Assembly (NCBI GenBank): GCA_018266615.1
Contig: JAFEAB010000089.1
Coordinates: 1 to 64,000 of the forward strand
Length of the DNA: 64,000 bases
Direction: 5' to 3'
DNA from: Bacteroidota bacterium
GTDB taxonomy: Bacteria; Bacteroidota; Bacteroidia; Chitinophagales; Chitinophagaceae
The position numbers were made by a program, and so were the translations under genes. Numbering within the stretch: position 1 is the stretch's first letter; each line of letters opens with the position of its first letter. Under the pieces are notes generated by a model. The model did not search any database, had not been told where the DNA came from, and saw only the letters and a program-made list of their open reading frames with translations. Of the stretch, positions 54,141 to 61,617 are shown piece by piece.

Positions 54141-54170
54141 AGAAAAAGTCAACCCTTTCCACAAGAAAAA

Positions 54171-54833
54171 TCAATTCAACATCTTCCCTTCCTTTACAAT
54201 CTCTGCTTTTTTCTCTTCTCTGATTTTTTTCCACCCGCCAGCCACATTTCGAATATTATTTAACCCATGCCGTTTTAATAGAGAGGCGGCAATGATGCTT
54301 CGGTTGCCTCCCGCACAATGCAGGTAGATGTTTGCCCCTTCATCCAACTGGGCAATCTTTCCAGGGTCAGTTAGCTGGTCTAATGGAATGTTGCATGCAT
54401 TGGCCAGATGCCCATCGGCAAATTCCATTTCCTTCCGTACATCCAATACCATTAAATTTTCGTCATAGGGAATATCCATAATCAGTTCATCTGCTTCCAC
54501 GTCAATTATCAGGTCAATCGGTTCGCCAGACTTAAGCCAGGCTTCAAAGCCTCCGTTAAGAAACCCTGTAATATTTGGAAAGCCGGTTTTATGCATGAGA
54601 ATGGCTATTTCCTTTTCTGTGGAGGGTGTAGAAACAAAGAGGAATGATTGTTCGGGGGTAAACATAGGTTCAACCAGGTTTAGGTATTTTCCTTCTGTTC
54701 CCAAAAAAATGGCTCCAGGTATAAACCCCTGAATAAAGTCTGATGCATTGCGGGTATCAATTACAACCGCATTATTATCCATTGCATTTTTAAACTGATC
54801 TACAGTCAGCATCGGGGTATTTATTTTTTCCAT
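54171..54833 (-). CDS. Tandem rhodanese-domain protein
   Basis: The protein has 220 residues with two rhodanese folds. The first (about 10-105) lacks the active-site Cys: the loop reads FVSTPSTEKE. The second (about 120-215) keeps Cys173 in LHCAGGNRS, a catalytic loop of the sulfurtransferase family. The pair resembles the C-terminal half of MBL-fold/rhodanese fusion proteins but lacks the MBL part. It probably handles sulfane sulfur. It is next to an ArsR regulator and the second repeat cluster. Confidence 0.87.
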   Translation of the reverse strand: MEKINTPMLTVDQFKNAMDNNAVVIDTRNASDFIQGFIPGAIFLGTEGKYLNLVEPMFTPEQSFLFVSTPSTEKEIAILMHKTGFPNITGFLNGGFEAWLKSGEPIDLIIDVEADELIMDIPYDENLMVLDVRKEMEFADGHLANACNIPLDQLTDPGKIAQLDEGANIYLHCAGGNRSIIAASLLKRHGLNNIRNVAGGWKKIREEKKAEIVKEGKMLN

Positions 54834-54880
54834 AGAATCAAATTTATAGTTAATGTAATTATACTTTGCGCAAGATGTTT

Positions 54881-54913
54881 ATGTAAAAAAAACGGTTGAA
54901 TTTCATCAACCGT
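54881..54913 (-). terminator. Intrinsic terminator after the ArsR-type regulator
   Basis: ACGGTTGA (54892-54899) pairs with TCAACCGT (54906-54913), 8-bp perfect stem with a 6-base loop, followed on the minus strand by TTTTTTTT. It lies 23 bases past the regulator's stop. Confidence 0.85.
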
Positions 54914-54936
54914 ATTCGAAAGATTTAAAGTTACTA

Positions 54937-55287
54937 TCAGGAGACCAGGTTCTGAACAAACTGGTTTATTTCTTCAATCCGTTTGTGGTTTACCGTATAA
55001 TAAATGAATTTACCATCTCGCTGTGTAGTAACAATACCAGCCCTTCGCAAAATGGCCAGGTGCTGGGAGGCTACAGATTGTTCCAGCCGCATCCGGACAT
55101 AAATTTCGGTAACGGTTATTTTGTTTTCTGTTTCAATTAAGCTTAATATTTGTTGCCTGAGTTTATGGTTCAGCGCCCGCAATACCATTGCCGCTTTTTT
55201 CAGGTTATGAAAATTAATCTTTAAGGTATCAGGCGTTTCGTTGGTGGAGGCGGGCGCCTGTATATTTTCTTGGTTTGTTACCATCAT
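54937..55287 (-). CDS. ArsR/SmtB-family winged-helix transcription regulator
   Basis: The protein has 116 residues from ATG 55287 (or 115 from the adjacent ATG 55284). The open frame extends to 55491 but overlaps tsaB and has no family counterpart. The winged helix has ALNHKLRQQILSLIETENKI, the recognition helix QSVASQHLAILRRAGIV and the wing TQRDGKFIYYTV. No Cys-based metal site is visible, so it is not an obvious metal sensor. It is next to the rhodanese protein, which suggests but does not prove a sulfur-related regulon. Confidence 0.88.
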   Translation of the reverse strand: MMVTNQENIQAPASTNETPDTLKINFHNLKKAAMVLRALNHKLRQQILSLIETENKITVTEIYVRMRLEQSVASQHLAILRRAGIVTTQRDGKFIYYTVNHKRIEEINQFVQNLVS

Positions 55288-55418
55288 AGGAAAGAAATTT
55301 AAAATACTTAAATAATAATGTACTGCAAAGATACAAATAAGAATAAGCCTTTCAGGGTATCGATATGTTAAATAAAAAAATGTAAAAATTGTGCAACAAT
55401 TAGGGGATGGAAATTGTT

Positions 55419-56081
55419 TTACCTCCCTTGAAATTCCTTTAAATAAAAGGGTTCTGAATAAGCAATGCTGCTGAATTTTTTTTGTGTGCAATATTGAAAT
55501 GAAAGTTGGGCAAGCGATTGAGTCACATCAATTTCCGGATAAAATTTTGATCCATGAATGGTGGTTGTTTTTTGAAATTTGGCAGAACCATCACCTGCGA
55601 AAATTATTTTCTTATTCGGGAAGTTAGTAAAACTGTCTGCCCCGAGAATCTGGGCAGAAGGGGCCAGTATTTCTTCTAGCTGATAATTATAGGTGGCGGT
55701 GAATACTTCCATTCTCCGGGCATCCACCATGGCTGTATACCAGGCTTCCTCATCTTTTTCCAATAAGGCAGCCGCATGTGCAATACAGGGAAGTGTGCCT
55801 ACTAAAATCAGAGGTAAATTTTTGGCGTAACACAACCCTTTAGCAGTAGATAGCCCCACGCGCAATCCGGTATATGAACCGGGTCCTCCGGTCACTGAAA
55901 TGGCAGCAAGCTGGTCAAACCTTACTCCAAGTTCTGCCATCACATCTTTAATAGCCGGATGCAGGAAGGCCGAATGGTCTTTCTGATTTCCGTTAAATTT
56001 TGAAAGCAAAATGTTACCATCTTCCGCCAATGAAACGGAAGCCAGTTTTGTGGAACTGTCAATATTTAAAATTTTTGCCAT
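55419..56081 (-). CDS. tsaB: tRNA t6A37 biosynthesis protein TsaB
   Basis: The protein has 220 residues from ATG 56081 (MAKILNIDSSTKLASVSLAE). The open frame extends to 56192, but the extra part overlaps the preceding gene. The ASKHA fold markers ISVTGGPGSYTGLRVGLSTAKGL and WYTAMVDARRMEVFTATY are characteristic. It scaffolds TsaD in t6A synthesis; the ATPase partner TsaE is encoded at 16.3 kb. The start overlaps the upstream stop by one base (TGATG), so translation is coupled. Confidence 0.94.
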   Translation of the reverse strand: MAKILNIDSSTKLASVSLAEDGNILLSKFNGNQKDHSAFLHPAIKDVMAELGVRFDQLAAISVTGGPGSYTGLRVGLSTAKGLCYAKNLPLILVGTLPCIAHAAALLEKDEEAWYTAMVDARRMEVFTATYNYQLEEILAPSAQILGADSFTNFPNKKIIFAGDGSAKFQKTTTIHGSKFYPEIDVTQSLAQLSFQYCTQKKFSSIAYSEPFYLKEFQGR

Positions 56082-56686
56082 CAGCTTAAGGCCGCTTTTA
56101 TTAATAAAGGAGCCGGGGTATATAACGGATCCGTTTTTTCCAACTCTTTCAGAAGATAATAGATATTTTTTATGCCAATTTGGTCTGCCCACTCAAAGGG
56201 ACCTAAGGGATAGTTGGTACCCAGTTTCATGGCGGTATCAATTTCCTCTTTACTGCTAACCTTTTCATCCAATGCAAACCAGGCTTCGTTTATTATCATC
56301 GAAATTACTTTTGGAGAAACCATTCCAGGAGTTTGGGGAACTACCAATGCTTTTCTGTGAATTAGGGAGAGCACCTCCATGGCACCGTCGGATAGCTTAC
56401 CTGCCATTTCCCAATATTCTTTTTCAATAAAACCTTTCCATCCGTTAAAAGGAATGATGGAAGGGTGATTTAATTTGGCAGATAATAGACCAACGTCATT
56501 AATAAAATAAGGTTTGTTGCCTGCATCCGGAATATACTGGTCTTCCATAAAGGGTACCAACTGAATAAATCCGTTGATATTATTGTCGGGAAAAACCAAA
56601 TTATTTTTTACCCGTATACGGTTTTCATTTTCCGAAAGCCCCAACAAAATCCAGGATTCATCATCCGCCCAAATGGCAATTCGCAT
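56081..56686 (-). CDS. 3-hydroxyacyl-CoA dehydrogenase C-terminal-domain protein
   Basis: The protein has 201 residues. The C-terminal 95 residues match the 3HCDH fold: TPGMVSPKVISMIINEAWFA, then SSKEEIDTAMKLG and YPLGPFEWADQIGI. The N-terminal half is a shortened Rossmann-like region without a GxGxxG motif, so NAD binding and dehydrogenase activity are doubtful. The protein may be a degraded or repurposed relative. It is coupled to tsaB by the TGATG overlap and divergent from ridA. Confidence 0.82.
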   Translation of the reverse strand: MRIAIWADDESWILLGLSENENRIRVKNNLVFPDNNINGFIQLVPFMEDQYIPDAGNKPYFINDVGLLSAKLNHPSIIPFNGWKGFIEKEYWEMAGKLSDGAMEVLSLIHRKALVVPQTPGMVSPKVISMIINEAWFALDEKVSSKEEIDTAMKLGTNYPLGPFEWADQIGIKNIYYLLKELEKTDPLYTPAPLLIKAALS

Positions 56687-56726
56687 GGTTCAATTTTTGG
56701 CAAAAATAGCATGTTGTGAAATTGCA

Positions 56727-56734
56727 TACTTTTG
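56727..56734 (+). promoter_or_regulatory. -7 promoter box for ridA
   Basis: TACTTTTG, a perfect TAnnTTTG match, 16 bases before the ridA ATG. Confidence 0.5.
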
Positions 56735-56750
56735 AAACCAAATTTCATTC

Positions 56751-57134
56751 ATGAAAAAGAAAATAGTACATACGGCTAAAGCACCGCAGCCCATTGGCCC
56801 TTACAGCCAGGCGGTGGCGGCAAATGGCCTCCTTTTTGTTTCGGGGCAAATTGCTATAAATCCTGCTACCGGCGCCATGAATATGGATAATCTGGAAACA
56901 GAAACCCGGCAGGTAATGGATAACCTTTCTGCTGTTCTCGAGTCGGCAGGGGCTTCTTTCGATAACATTGTAAAAACAACCATCTTTTTAAGTGATATGG
57001 GATTATTTGCACAGGTAAATGAAATTTATAATAGTTATTTTTCTGGAAATTTCCCGGCAAGAGAAACTGTAGCCGTTAAGGGCCTCCCCAAGAATGTAAA
57101 TGTGGAAATAAGTGTGATAGCCCAACTTATATGA
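56751..57134 (+). CDS. ridA: RidA-family enamine/imine deaminase
   Basis: The protein has 127 residues. Family text is PQPIGPYSQAVAANGLLFVSGQ near the N-terminus, then NIVKTTIFLSDMGLFAQVNE, and FPARETVAVKGLPKNVNVEI with the conserved Arg. It clears reactive 2-aminoacrylate-type intermediates. The stop overlaps the next ATG (ATGA), giving tight coupling to the D-2-hydroxyacid dehydrogenase. Confidence 0.94.
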   Translation: MKKKIVHTAKAPQPIGPYSQAVAANGLLFVSGQIAINPATGAMNMDNLETETRQVMDNLSAVLESAGASFDNIVKTTIFLSDMGLFAQVNEIYNSYFSGNFPARETVAVKGLPKNVNVEISVIAQLI

Positions 57135-58060
57135 TTCTTGTAACTGCCAATACCCATCCTTACCTTTTGCAACAATTCGCGCAACGGGATATTGAGTATA
57201 TCTATTCTCCGTCTATCAGTTATGAGGAAATGAGCCAGCTAATGCCTGATCTTACCGGACTGGTTGTAACTACCCGGTTGCGGATAGATCGGGAATTAAT
57301 TGATAAAGCGGCCAAATTAAAATGGATTGGAAGGTTAGGGAGCGGACTCGAATTAATTGATACACACTATGCCAACGAAAGGAATATAGCCTGCATCAGC
57401 ACCCCGGAAGGGAACCGGAATGCGGTGGCCGAACACGCCCTGGGCATGTTGCTTTGCCTTTCCAATCATATTTTAAAAGCGAACCGGGAAGTACAGCAAC
57501 GGGAATGGGTACGCGATGCAAACCGGGGAACCGAAATTTCAGGAAAGACGATTGGAATCATTGGATATGGGAATATCGGAAGCGCCTTTGCTAAGCTACT
57601 TTCTTCCTTTGGGGTAACCATCCTGGCTTACGATAAATATGTACATGGTTTTGGTGGCGAATTTATTAAAGAGGCCAGTTTTGAACAGGTATGCCGTTAT
57701 GCAGATGTGGTTAGTTTTCACCTCCCTCTGAATGGCGAGACCCAGTATATGGCCAATATGGATTTTTTCAATTCCTTAGGACAAAAACCTTTTATCCTGA
57801 ATACCTCCAGAGGAGGAATAGTGCACACGGAAGCCTTAATTAACGCGTTGAATGGGGGACTCATCCGGGGCGCCTGCCTGGATGTATTGGAAAATGAAAA
57901 ATTATCCTCTCAATCCATTGAAGATCAGGAACAAATGGCATTCCTTGCCACACATCCATCCGTGGTATTAACCCCCCATATTGCAGGGTATTCGCATGAA
58001 TCTTTTTTAAGAATGAGTGAAACCCTGATAATGAAATTAGAAGCACAGGGTTTCTTGTAA
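57131..58060 (+). CDS. NAD-dependent D-2-hydroxyacid dehydrogenase
   Basis: The protein has 309 residues. It has a split catalytic domain with a central NAD fold: GKTIGIIGYGNIGSAFAKLL, acidic Asp in LAYDKY, NTSRGGIVHTEALINAL with the catalytic Arg, and the His in LTPHIAGYSHESF. It is closest in style to phosphoglycerate dehydrogenase-like enzymes, but the C-terminal regulatory (ACT) domain is absent. The substrate is uncertain. Coupled to ridA by a 4-base overlap; a terminator follows. Confidence 0.9.
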   Translation: MILVTANTHPYLLQQFAQRDIEYIYSPSISYEEMSQLMPDLTGLVVTTRLRIDRELIDKAAKLKWIGRLGSGLELIDTHYANERNIACISTPEGNRNAVAEHALGMLLCLSNHILKANREVQQREWVRDANRGTEISGKTIGIIGYGNIGSAFAKLLSSFGVTILAYDKYVHGFGGEFIKEASFEQVCRYADVVSFHLPLNGETQYMANMDFFNSLGQKPFILNTSRGGIVHTEALINALNGGLIRGACLDVLENEKLSSQSIEDQEQMAFLATHPSVVLTPHIAGYSHESFLRMSETLIMKLEAQGFL

Positions 58061-58085
58061 AATCCGCTGAATTTTACTATATTTG
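58055..58085 (+). promoter_or_regulatory. Consensus promoter upstream of greA
   Basis: TTG (58055-58057), 20-base spacer, TATATTTG (58078-58085), an exact match to the Bacteroidota consensus. It lies at the end of the 2-hydroxyacid dehydrogenase gene. Transcription would start near 58091, at the base of the hairpin below. Confidence 0.7.
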
Positions 58086-58090
58086 TATAA

Positions 58091-58131
58091 ATGCAACGCT
58101 TTAGAGTGATCTGGGGCGTTGTATTTTTTTT
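58091..58131 (+). terminator. Terminator-like hairpin between the dehydrogenase and greA
   Basis: ATGCAACGC (58091-58099) pairs with GCGTTGTAT (58116-58124) with one G-U pair, then T7. It fits a terminator for the upstream operon. Because a consensus promoter lies directly before it, it could also be a greA leader attenuator. Confidence 0.7.
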
Positions 58132-58164
58132 CATATCTATTATAATGATCTAAAACCTCGTATT

Positions 58165-58638
58165 ATGATTGAAACAAGCTATGTAAATCAGGAAACTTTC
58201 AATAAGATGCAACAAGATTTGCAACAATTGAAAACCGTGGACAGGTATGCTGCAAGTAAGGCGATTGCCGAGGCCAGGGAAAAGGGAGATTTGAAAGAGA
58301 ATGCTGAATATGATGCAGCCAAAGAAGCGCAGGGCCTTCTTGAGGCCAGAATTAAATATATGGAAGGAGTTTTAGCTACCACCCGGATACTCGATGAAAG
58401 CAACATCGACACCAGCCGGGTTAGTGTGCTTACCCGGGTTACTCTTACCAACCAGGCCACGAGGAAAACTGTTACTTATAAACTGGTTTCTGAACAGGAG
58501 GCTGATCTAAAATCAGGGAAGATTTCTGTTGCCTCCCCAATCGGGAGCGGAATCCTTGGGAAAGAAATCGGAGATGTGGTAGAAGTTTCAGTCCCCGTTG
58601 GGAAAATTAAATTCAGCATCGATAAGATCGAAATTTAA
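58165..58638 (+). CDS. greA: Transcription elongation factor GreA
   Basis: The protein has 157 residues. The N-terminal coiled coil has the tip text EAREKGDLKENAEYDAAKEAQ, whose acidic residues reach the RNA polymerase active site. The C-terminal FKBP-like domain ends SPIGSGILGKEIGDVVEVSV. It promotes cleavage of backtracked RNA. A HIT-family gene starts 2 bases after its stop. Confidence 0.96.
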   Translation: MIETSYVNQETFNKMQQDLQQLKTVDRYAASKAIAEAREKGDLKENAEYDAAKEAQGLLEARIKYMEGVLATTRILDESNIDTSRVSVLTRVTLTNQATRKTVTYKLVSEQEADLKSGKISVASPIGSGILGKEIGDVVEVSVPVGKIKFSIDKIEI

Positions 58639-58640
58639 TT

Positions 58641-59030
58641 ATGACCCTTTTCACCAAAATTATCAGGGGTGAAATTCCCAGCTATAAAATTGCAGAGGAC
58701 GATTATTTCTTTGCCTTTCTTGATATCAATCCATTGGTAAAAGGGCATGTGCTTGTGGTTCCAAAAACTGAAGTGGATAAGATATTCGATTTAAATGATG
58801 AATACCTTTCCCGGATGCTGGTCTTTGCAAAACCTATTGCCAAAGCAATAGAAAAGACCTTCAATTGTAAACGATGCGGCATCAGCGTTATCGGTTTGGA
58901 AGTACCCCATGTGCACATGCACCTTGTACCATTAAATACCATGGACGACCTGAACTTTACCCGAAAGAAATTATCGCCGGGTAAAGAAGAAATGGAAGTG
59001 GTGCGCCAGGCAATCCTTGCTCATCTTTAA
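58641..59030 (+). CDS. HIT-family nucleotide-binding hydrolase
   Basis: Histidine-triad protein of 129 residues. The triad is HVHMHLVPL near residue 93-101. Family features upstream are TLFTKIIRGEIPSYKIAED and HVLVVPKTEVDKIFDL. Probably a nucleoside phosphoramidase or dinucleotide hydrolase. In an operon with greA (2-base gap). A weak hairpin at 59144-59159 (GGGAGA/TCTCCC) could end the transcript. Confidence 0.93.
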   Translation: MTLFTKIIRGEIPSYKIAEDDYFFAFLDINPLVKGHVLVVPKTEVDKIFDLNDEYLSRMLVFAKPIAKAIEKTFNCKRCGISVIGLEVPHVHMHLVPLNTMDDLNFTRKKLSPGKEEMEVVRQAILAHL

Positions 59031-59231
59031 TTCCCAGTTGAATTTTTTTTGATGGTCATTTTGTTTCCTTTCTGATTGTTGGAACAGATCGCAAATTCAA
59101 TATTTTCCCGGTCTTGAAATTAGAGGAACATTTTTTTGATGAGGGGAGATTTTTCTCCCGAATTTGTTGTGTTTTTCCCAGGGCGTATAGGAATAACTTA
59201 GGTATGGAAGCAGCCGCCGTAAAGCTGTGGT

Positions 59232-59798
59232 TTACTGCCTTATCCTGGATGGGTTATCGAGGAGAAATTTTTTCCAATCCGATGATTTATTTGCGGAGAC
59301 GAGCCCCTGCGGGATGTCTTGCTGAAAATGGTGGCATAATGCAACGGCAAGCGCATCAGAGGCGTCAAGATATGCCGGTTTGTCGCCAAATTTTAATAGC
59401 TGCTGAAGCATGTGCATCACCTGTAATTTGTCGGCATTGCCATTGCCGGTAATGGATTGTTTTATTTTTTTAGGAGAGTATTCGGCAACCGGGAGCCCGG
59501 CCTGGATGGCTGCTGCAATGGCTACCCCCTGGGCCCTGCCCAGTTTTAGCATACTCTGTACATTTTTTCCAAAAAAAGGCGCCTCAATGGCAAAATAATT
59601 GGGCTTATACCGGTTGATGAGATTATGTATAATTTCATGGATCTGCTCCAGTTTTTGATACCCATTTAGTTTGTTGGAAAAACGACAGGCATTCATATCA
59701 AGCATTTCCATTTTCTTTCCTTCAATAGAGAGCAGGCCATACCCCATAAGGATGGTTCCGGGATCAATTCCGAGGATGATTTTGGATGCGGTTTGCAA
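59232..59798 (-). CDS. ruvC: Holliday junction resolvase RuvC
   Basis: The protein has 188 residues. Catalytic acidic residues include Asp12 in IILGIDPGT, Glu in YFAIEAPFF and the C-terminal DASDALAVALCHH. The furthest upstream start is TTG 59798 and no ATG occurs before the catalytic Asp, so TTG is the probable start. It resolves junctions handled by RuvB (encoded at 4.5 kb). Divergent from the flippase-like gene. Confidence 0.93.
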   Translation of the reverse strand: MQTASKIILGIDPGTILMGYGLLSIEGKKMEMLDMNACRFSNKLNGYQKLEQIHEIIHNLINRYKPNYFAIEAPFFGKNVQSMLKLGRAQGVAIAAAIQAGLPVAEYSPKKIKQSITGNGNADKLQVMHMLQQLLKFGDKPAYLDASDALAVALCHHFQQDIPQGLVSANKSSDWKKFLLDNPSRIRQ

Positions 59799-59830
59799 GA
59801 GTGGGCTTATTTTTACCGATATTCTGTTGC

Positions 59831-60811
59831 TTGAACAAAAGTATCAAATTAATCATCAATTACCTGATTGGCCCCTTGCTGTTTGTGGTGCTTACCTGGA
59901 GCCTTTACCGGCAAATCATTCGGCAGCCCGATTTGGCAATTCGGTGGGCACATATTAAAGACAGCTGGTTGCAGCCTGCATTTTGGCTGGTGGTAATATT
60001 GATGTTTGTGAACTGGGGAATTGAAGCGCGTAAATGGCAATTGCTCTTACGCCCACTTCAGAAGTTTTCTTTATTGTACTCCCTTAAAGCCGTGTTTGCA
60101 GGGTGCAGTATTACCATGCTTACACCCAACCGGATTGGTGAATACGGAGGCCGGATATTATATGTGGATGAAGCATTCCGAATAAGGGCTATTTCACTAA
60201 CCATCCTGGGAAGCATGAGCCAACTGGCGGTAACCATGCTTACGGGAACCATTGCACTGGCCGTCTTAATCTTTAGCCCCGCCGCACACAAACTGGAGGC
60301 TTCATCCATATCCTGGATTTTTAATGGCAAATTAATTTTTCTGGCCGGTGCAGGTCTAATTGTAATCATGTTGCTTTTTTTCAGGGTCCATTTCCTGATT
60401 GTGCTTATCGGCCGGGTGCCGTTCCTCCGCCGAATGGTACGGCACATACGTGTTCTCGATTTTTTCAACGGTAAACAATTGTTAAGAATATTTTCATTAT
60501 CCTTTAGCCGTTACCTGGTATTTATATTGCAATACGTACTCTTGTTGCAGGTTATGGATGTGAGGATCAGTTATCCAATTATGCTTCTGCTGCTTGCAGT
60601 ATTTTATATGCTGATGGTACTTGCTCCATCCATTGGGTTTACTGAGTTGCCCGTACGGGCAGGGGTTAGTGTGTTGCTCCTCGGAGTTTTCAGCAGTAAT
60701 AGCATTGGCATACAGGCAGCGGCACTGGGTATCTGGTTAATAAACCTGGTGGCGCCGGCCATTATTGGAAGCGTATTATTATTGGGAATAAAAATCATGA
60801 AAGAAAAATGA
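59831..60811 (+). CDS. Flippase-like membrane protein (lysylphosphatidylglycerol synthetase TM-region family)
   Basis: About 327 residues and around eight hydrophobic segments, including LIINYLIGPLLFVVLTWSLY and ISYPIMLLLLAVFYMLMVLA. The conserved text MLTPNRIGEYGGR is typical of the UPF0104/flippase-like family. The ATG at 59786 would overlap the start of divergent ruvC, so I choose TTG 59831 (NKSIKLIINYLIGP); this is uncertain. Substrate unknown, lipid-linked molecules likely by family. Its stop overlaps the DUF3108 start by 4 bases. Confidence 0.8.
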   Translation: MNKSIKLIINYLIGPLLFVVLTWSLYRQIIRQPDLAIRWAHIKDSWLQPAFWLVVILMFVNWGIEARKWQLLLRPLQKFSLLYSLKAVFAGCSITMLTPNRIGEYGGRILYVDEAFRIRAISLTILGSMSQLAVTMLTGTIALAVLIFSPAAHKLEASSISWIFNGKLIFLAGAGLIVIMLLFFRVHFLIVLIGRVPFLRRMVRHIRVLDFFNGKQLLRIFSLSFSRYLVFILQYVLLLQVMDVRISYPIMLLLLAVFYMLMVLAPSIGFTELPVRAGVSVLLLGVFSSNSIGIQAAALGIWLINLVAPAIIGSVLLLGIKIMKEK

Positions 60812-61614
60812 AAAAAAACACCCTTACCGCTCCTTTTTTTCTTTTGGTTATTGTTTGTTCGCTAAGTTTTACCACCGATAAGGGAGATTTTTGTGGCATA
60901 AAGAATACCGCATTTAAGGATGGCGAAATGGTAACTTTTAAAGTGTTTTATAATGCGATGGGAGCCTATATTGGCGCCGGTGAAGCAACTTTTACTACCA
61001 CCATCGAACGATATAATGGTAAACCGGTTTACCACCATGTTGGTGAAGGAAAAACTTTTTCTTTTTTTGATAATTTTTTTAAGGTACGGGATAAGTATGA
61101 AAGTTACGTGGATACCAGCACGCTCCTGCCCATGAAATTTATTCGAAATGTTGATGAAGGCGGCCATAAAATTTATAATAATGTTAGTTTTAATCAAAGC
61201 GCCAATACGGCTGTAAGTACCAACGGGGTTTTTAATATTACGGATTGCATGCAGGATGTGGTCAGTTCGGTGTACTACGCCCGCAATATTGATTTTTCGA
61301 AGTATAAACCCGGCGATAAAATCCCATTCGATATGTTCCTGGATGATGAAATATACCATCTGTATATCCGGTATATTGGAAAGGAGTCGGTTAAGACCCG
61401 GTATGGTAAATTCAGAGCCATTAAAATTAAGCCACTCCTTATTAAGGGTACTATTTTTGAAGGGGGAGAAAAAATGAACGTTTGGATCAGTGATGATCCC
61501 AACCATATTATTTTGAGGGTGGAAAGCCCTATTGCCGTTGGAAGCATCAAGGTGGATATGATGTCATACCGAAATCTCCGCTACCCGCTCAGTTCTTTTA
61601 AGGGCTTACGGTAA
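60808..61614 (+). CDS. DUF3108-domain secreted protein
   Basis: The protein has 268 residues. The signal peptide is APFFLLVIVCSLSFTT. The beta-rich body matches DUF3108: FKVFYNAMGAYIGAGEATF, and DQKWMNVWISDD-type text (MNVWISDDPNHIILRVES) near the C-terminus, with PLLIKGTIFEGGE. Function unknown; likely periplasmic. Translationally coupled to the flippase-like gene, which points to a shared envelope task. Confidence 0.9.
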   Translation: MKKNTLTAPFFLLVIVCSLSFTTDKGDFCGIKNTAFKDGEMVTFKVFYNAMGAYIGAGEATFTTTIERYNGKPVYHHVGEGKTFSFFDNFFKVRDKYESYVDTSTLLPMKFIRNVDEGGHKIYNNVSFNQSANTAVSTNGVFNITDCMQDVVSSVYYARNIDFSKYKPGDKIPFDMFLDDEIYHLYIRYIGKESVKTRYGKFRAIKIKPLLIKGTIFEGGEKMNVWISDDPNHIILRVESPIAVGSIKVDMMSYRNLRYPLSSFKGLR

Positions 61615-61617
61615 GGG

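Larger units (their letters stand above)
53373..54170. other. Non-coding repeat cluster 2
   Basis: 798 bases without a credible gene. It contains an 82-bp tandem array, the inverted module C, two more 29-bp units, a GC-rich hairpin copy (54034-54055) and a degenerate core unit at 54094. Confidence 0.85.

Noticed and set aside
53931-54164. Minus-strand frame of 77 codons across the second repeat cluster
   Set aside because: It consists of repeat sequence and intergenic text, with no coding features.
54937-55491. Long 184-residue version of the ArsR regulator
   Set aside because: The extension overlaps tsaB coding sequence and consists of low-quality hydrophobic text before the ATG pair at 55284/55287.
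59144-59159. GGGAGA/TCTCCC hairpin as a terminator for greA-HIT
   Set aside because: The stem is only 6 bp and the following sequence is not a clear T-run; kept as a weak possibility in the HIT entry only.
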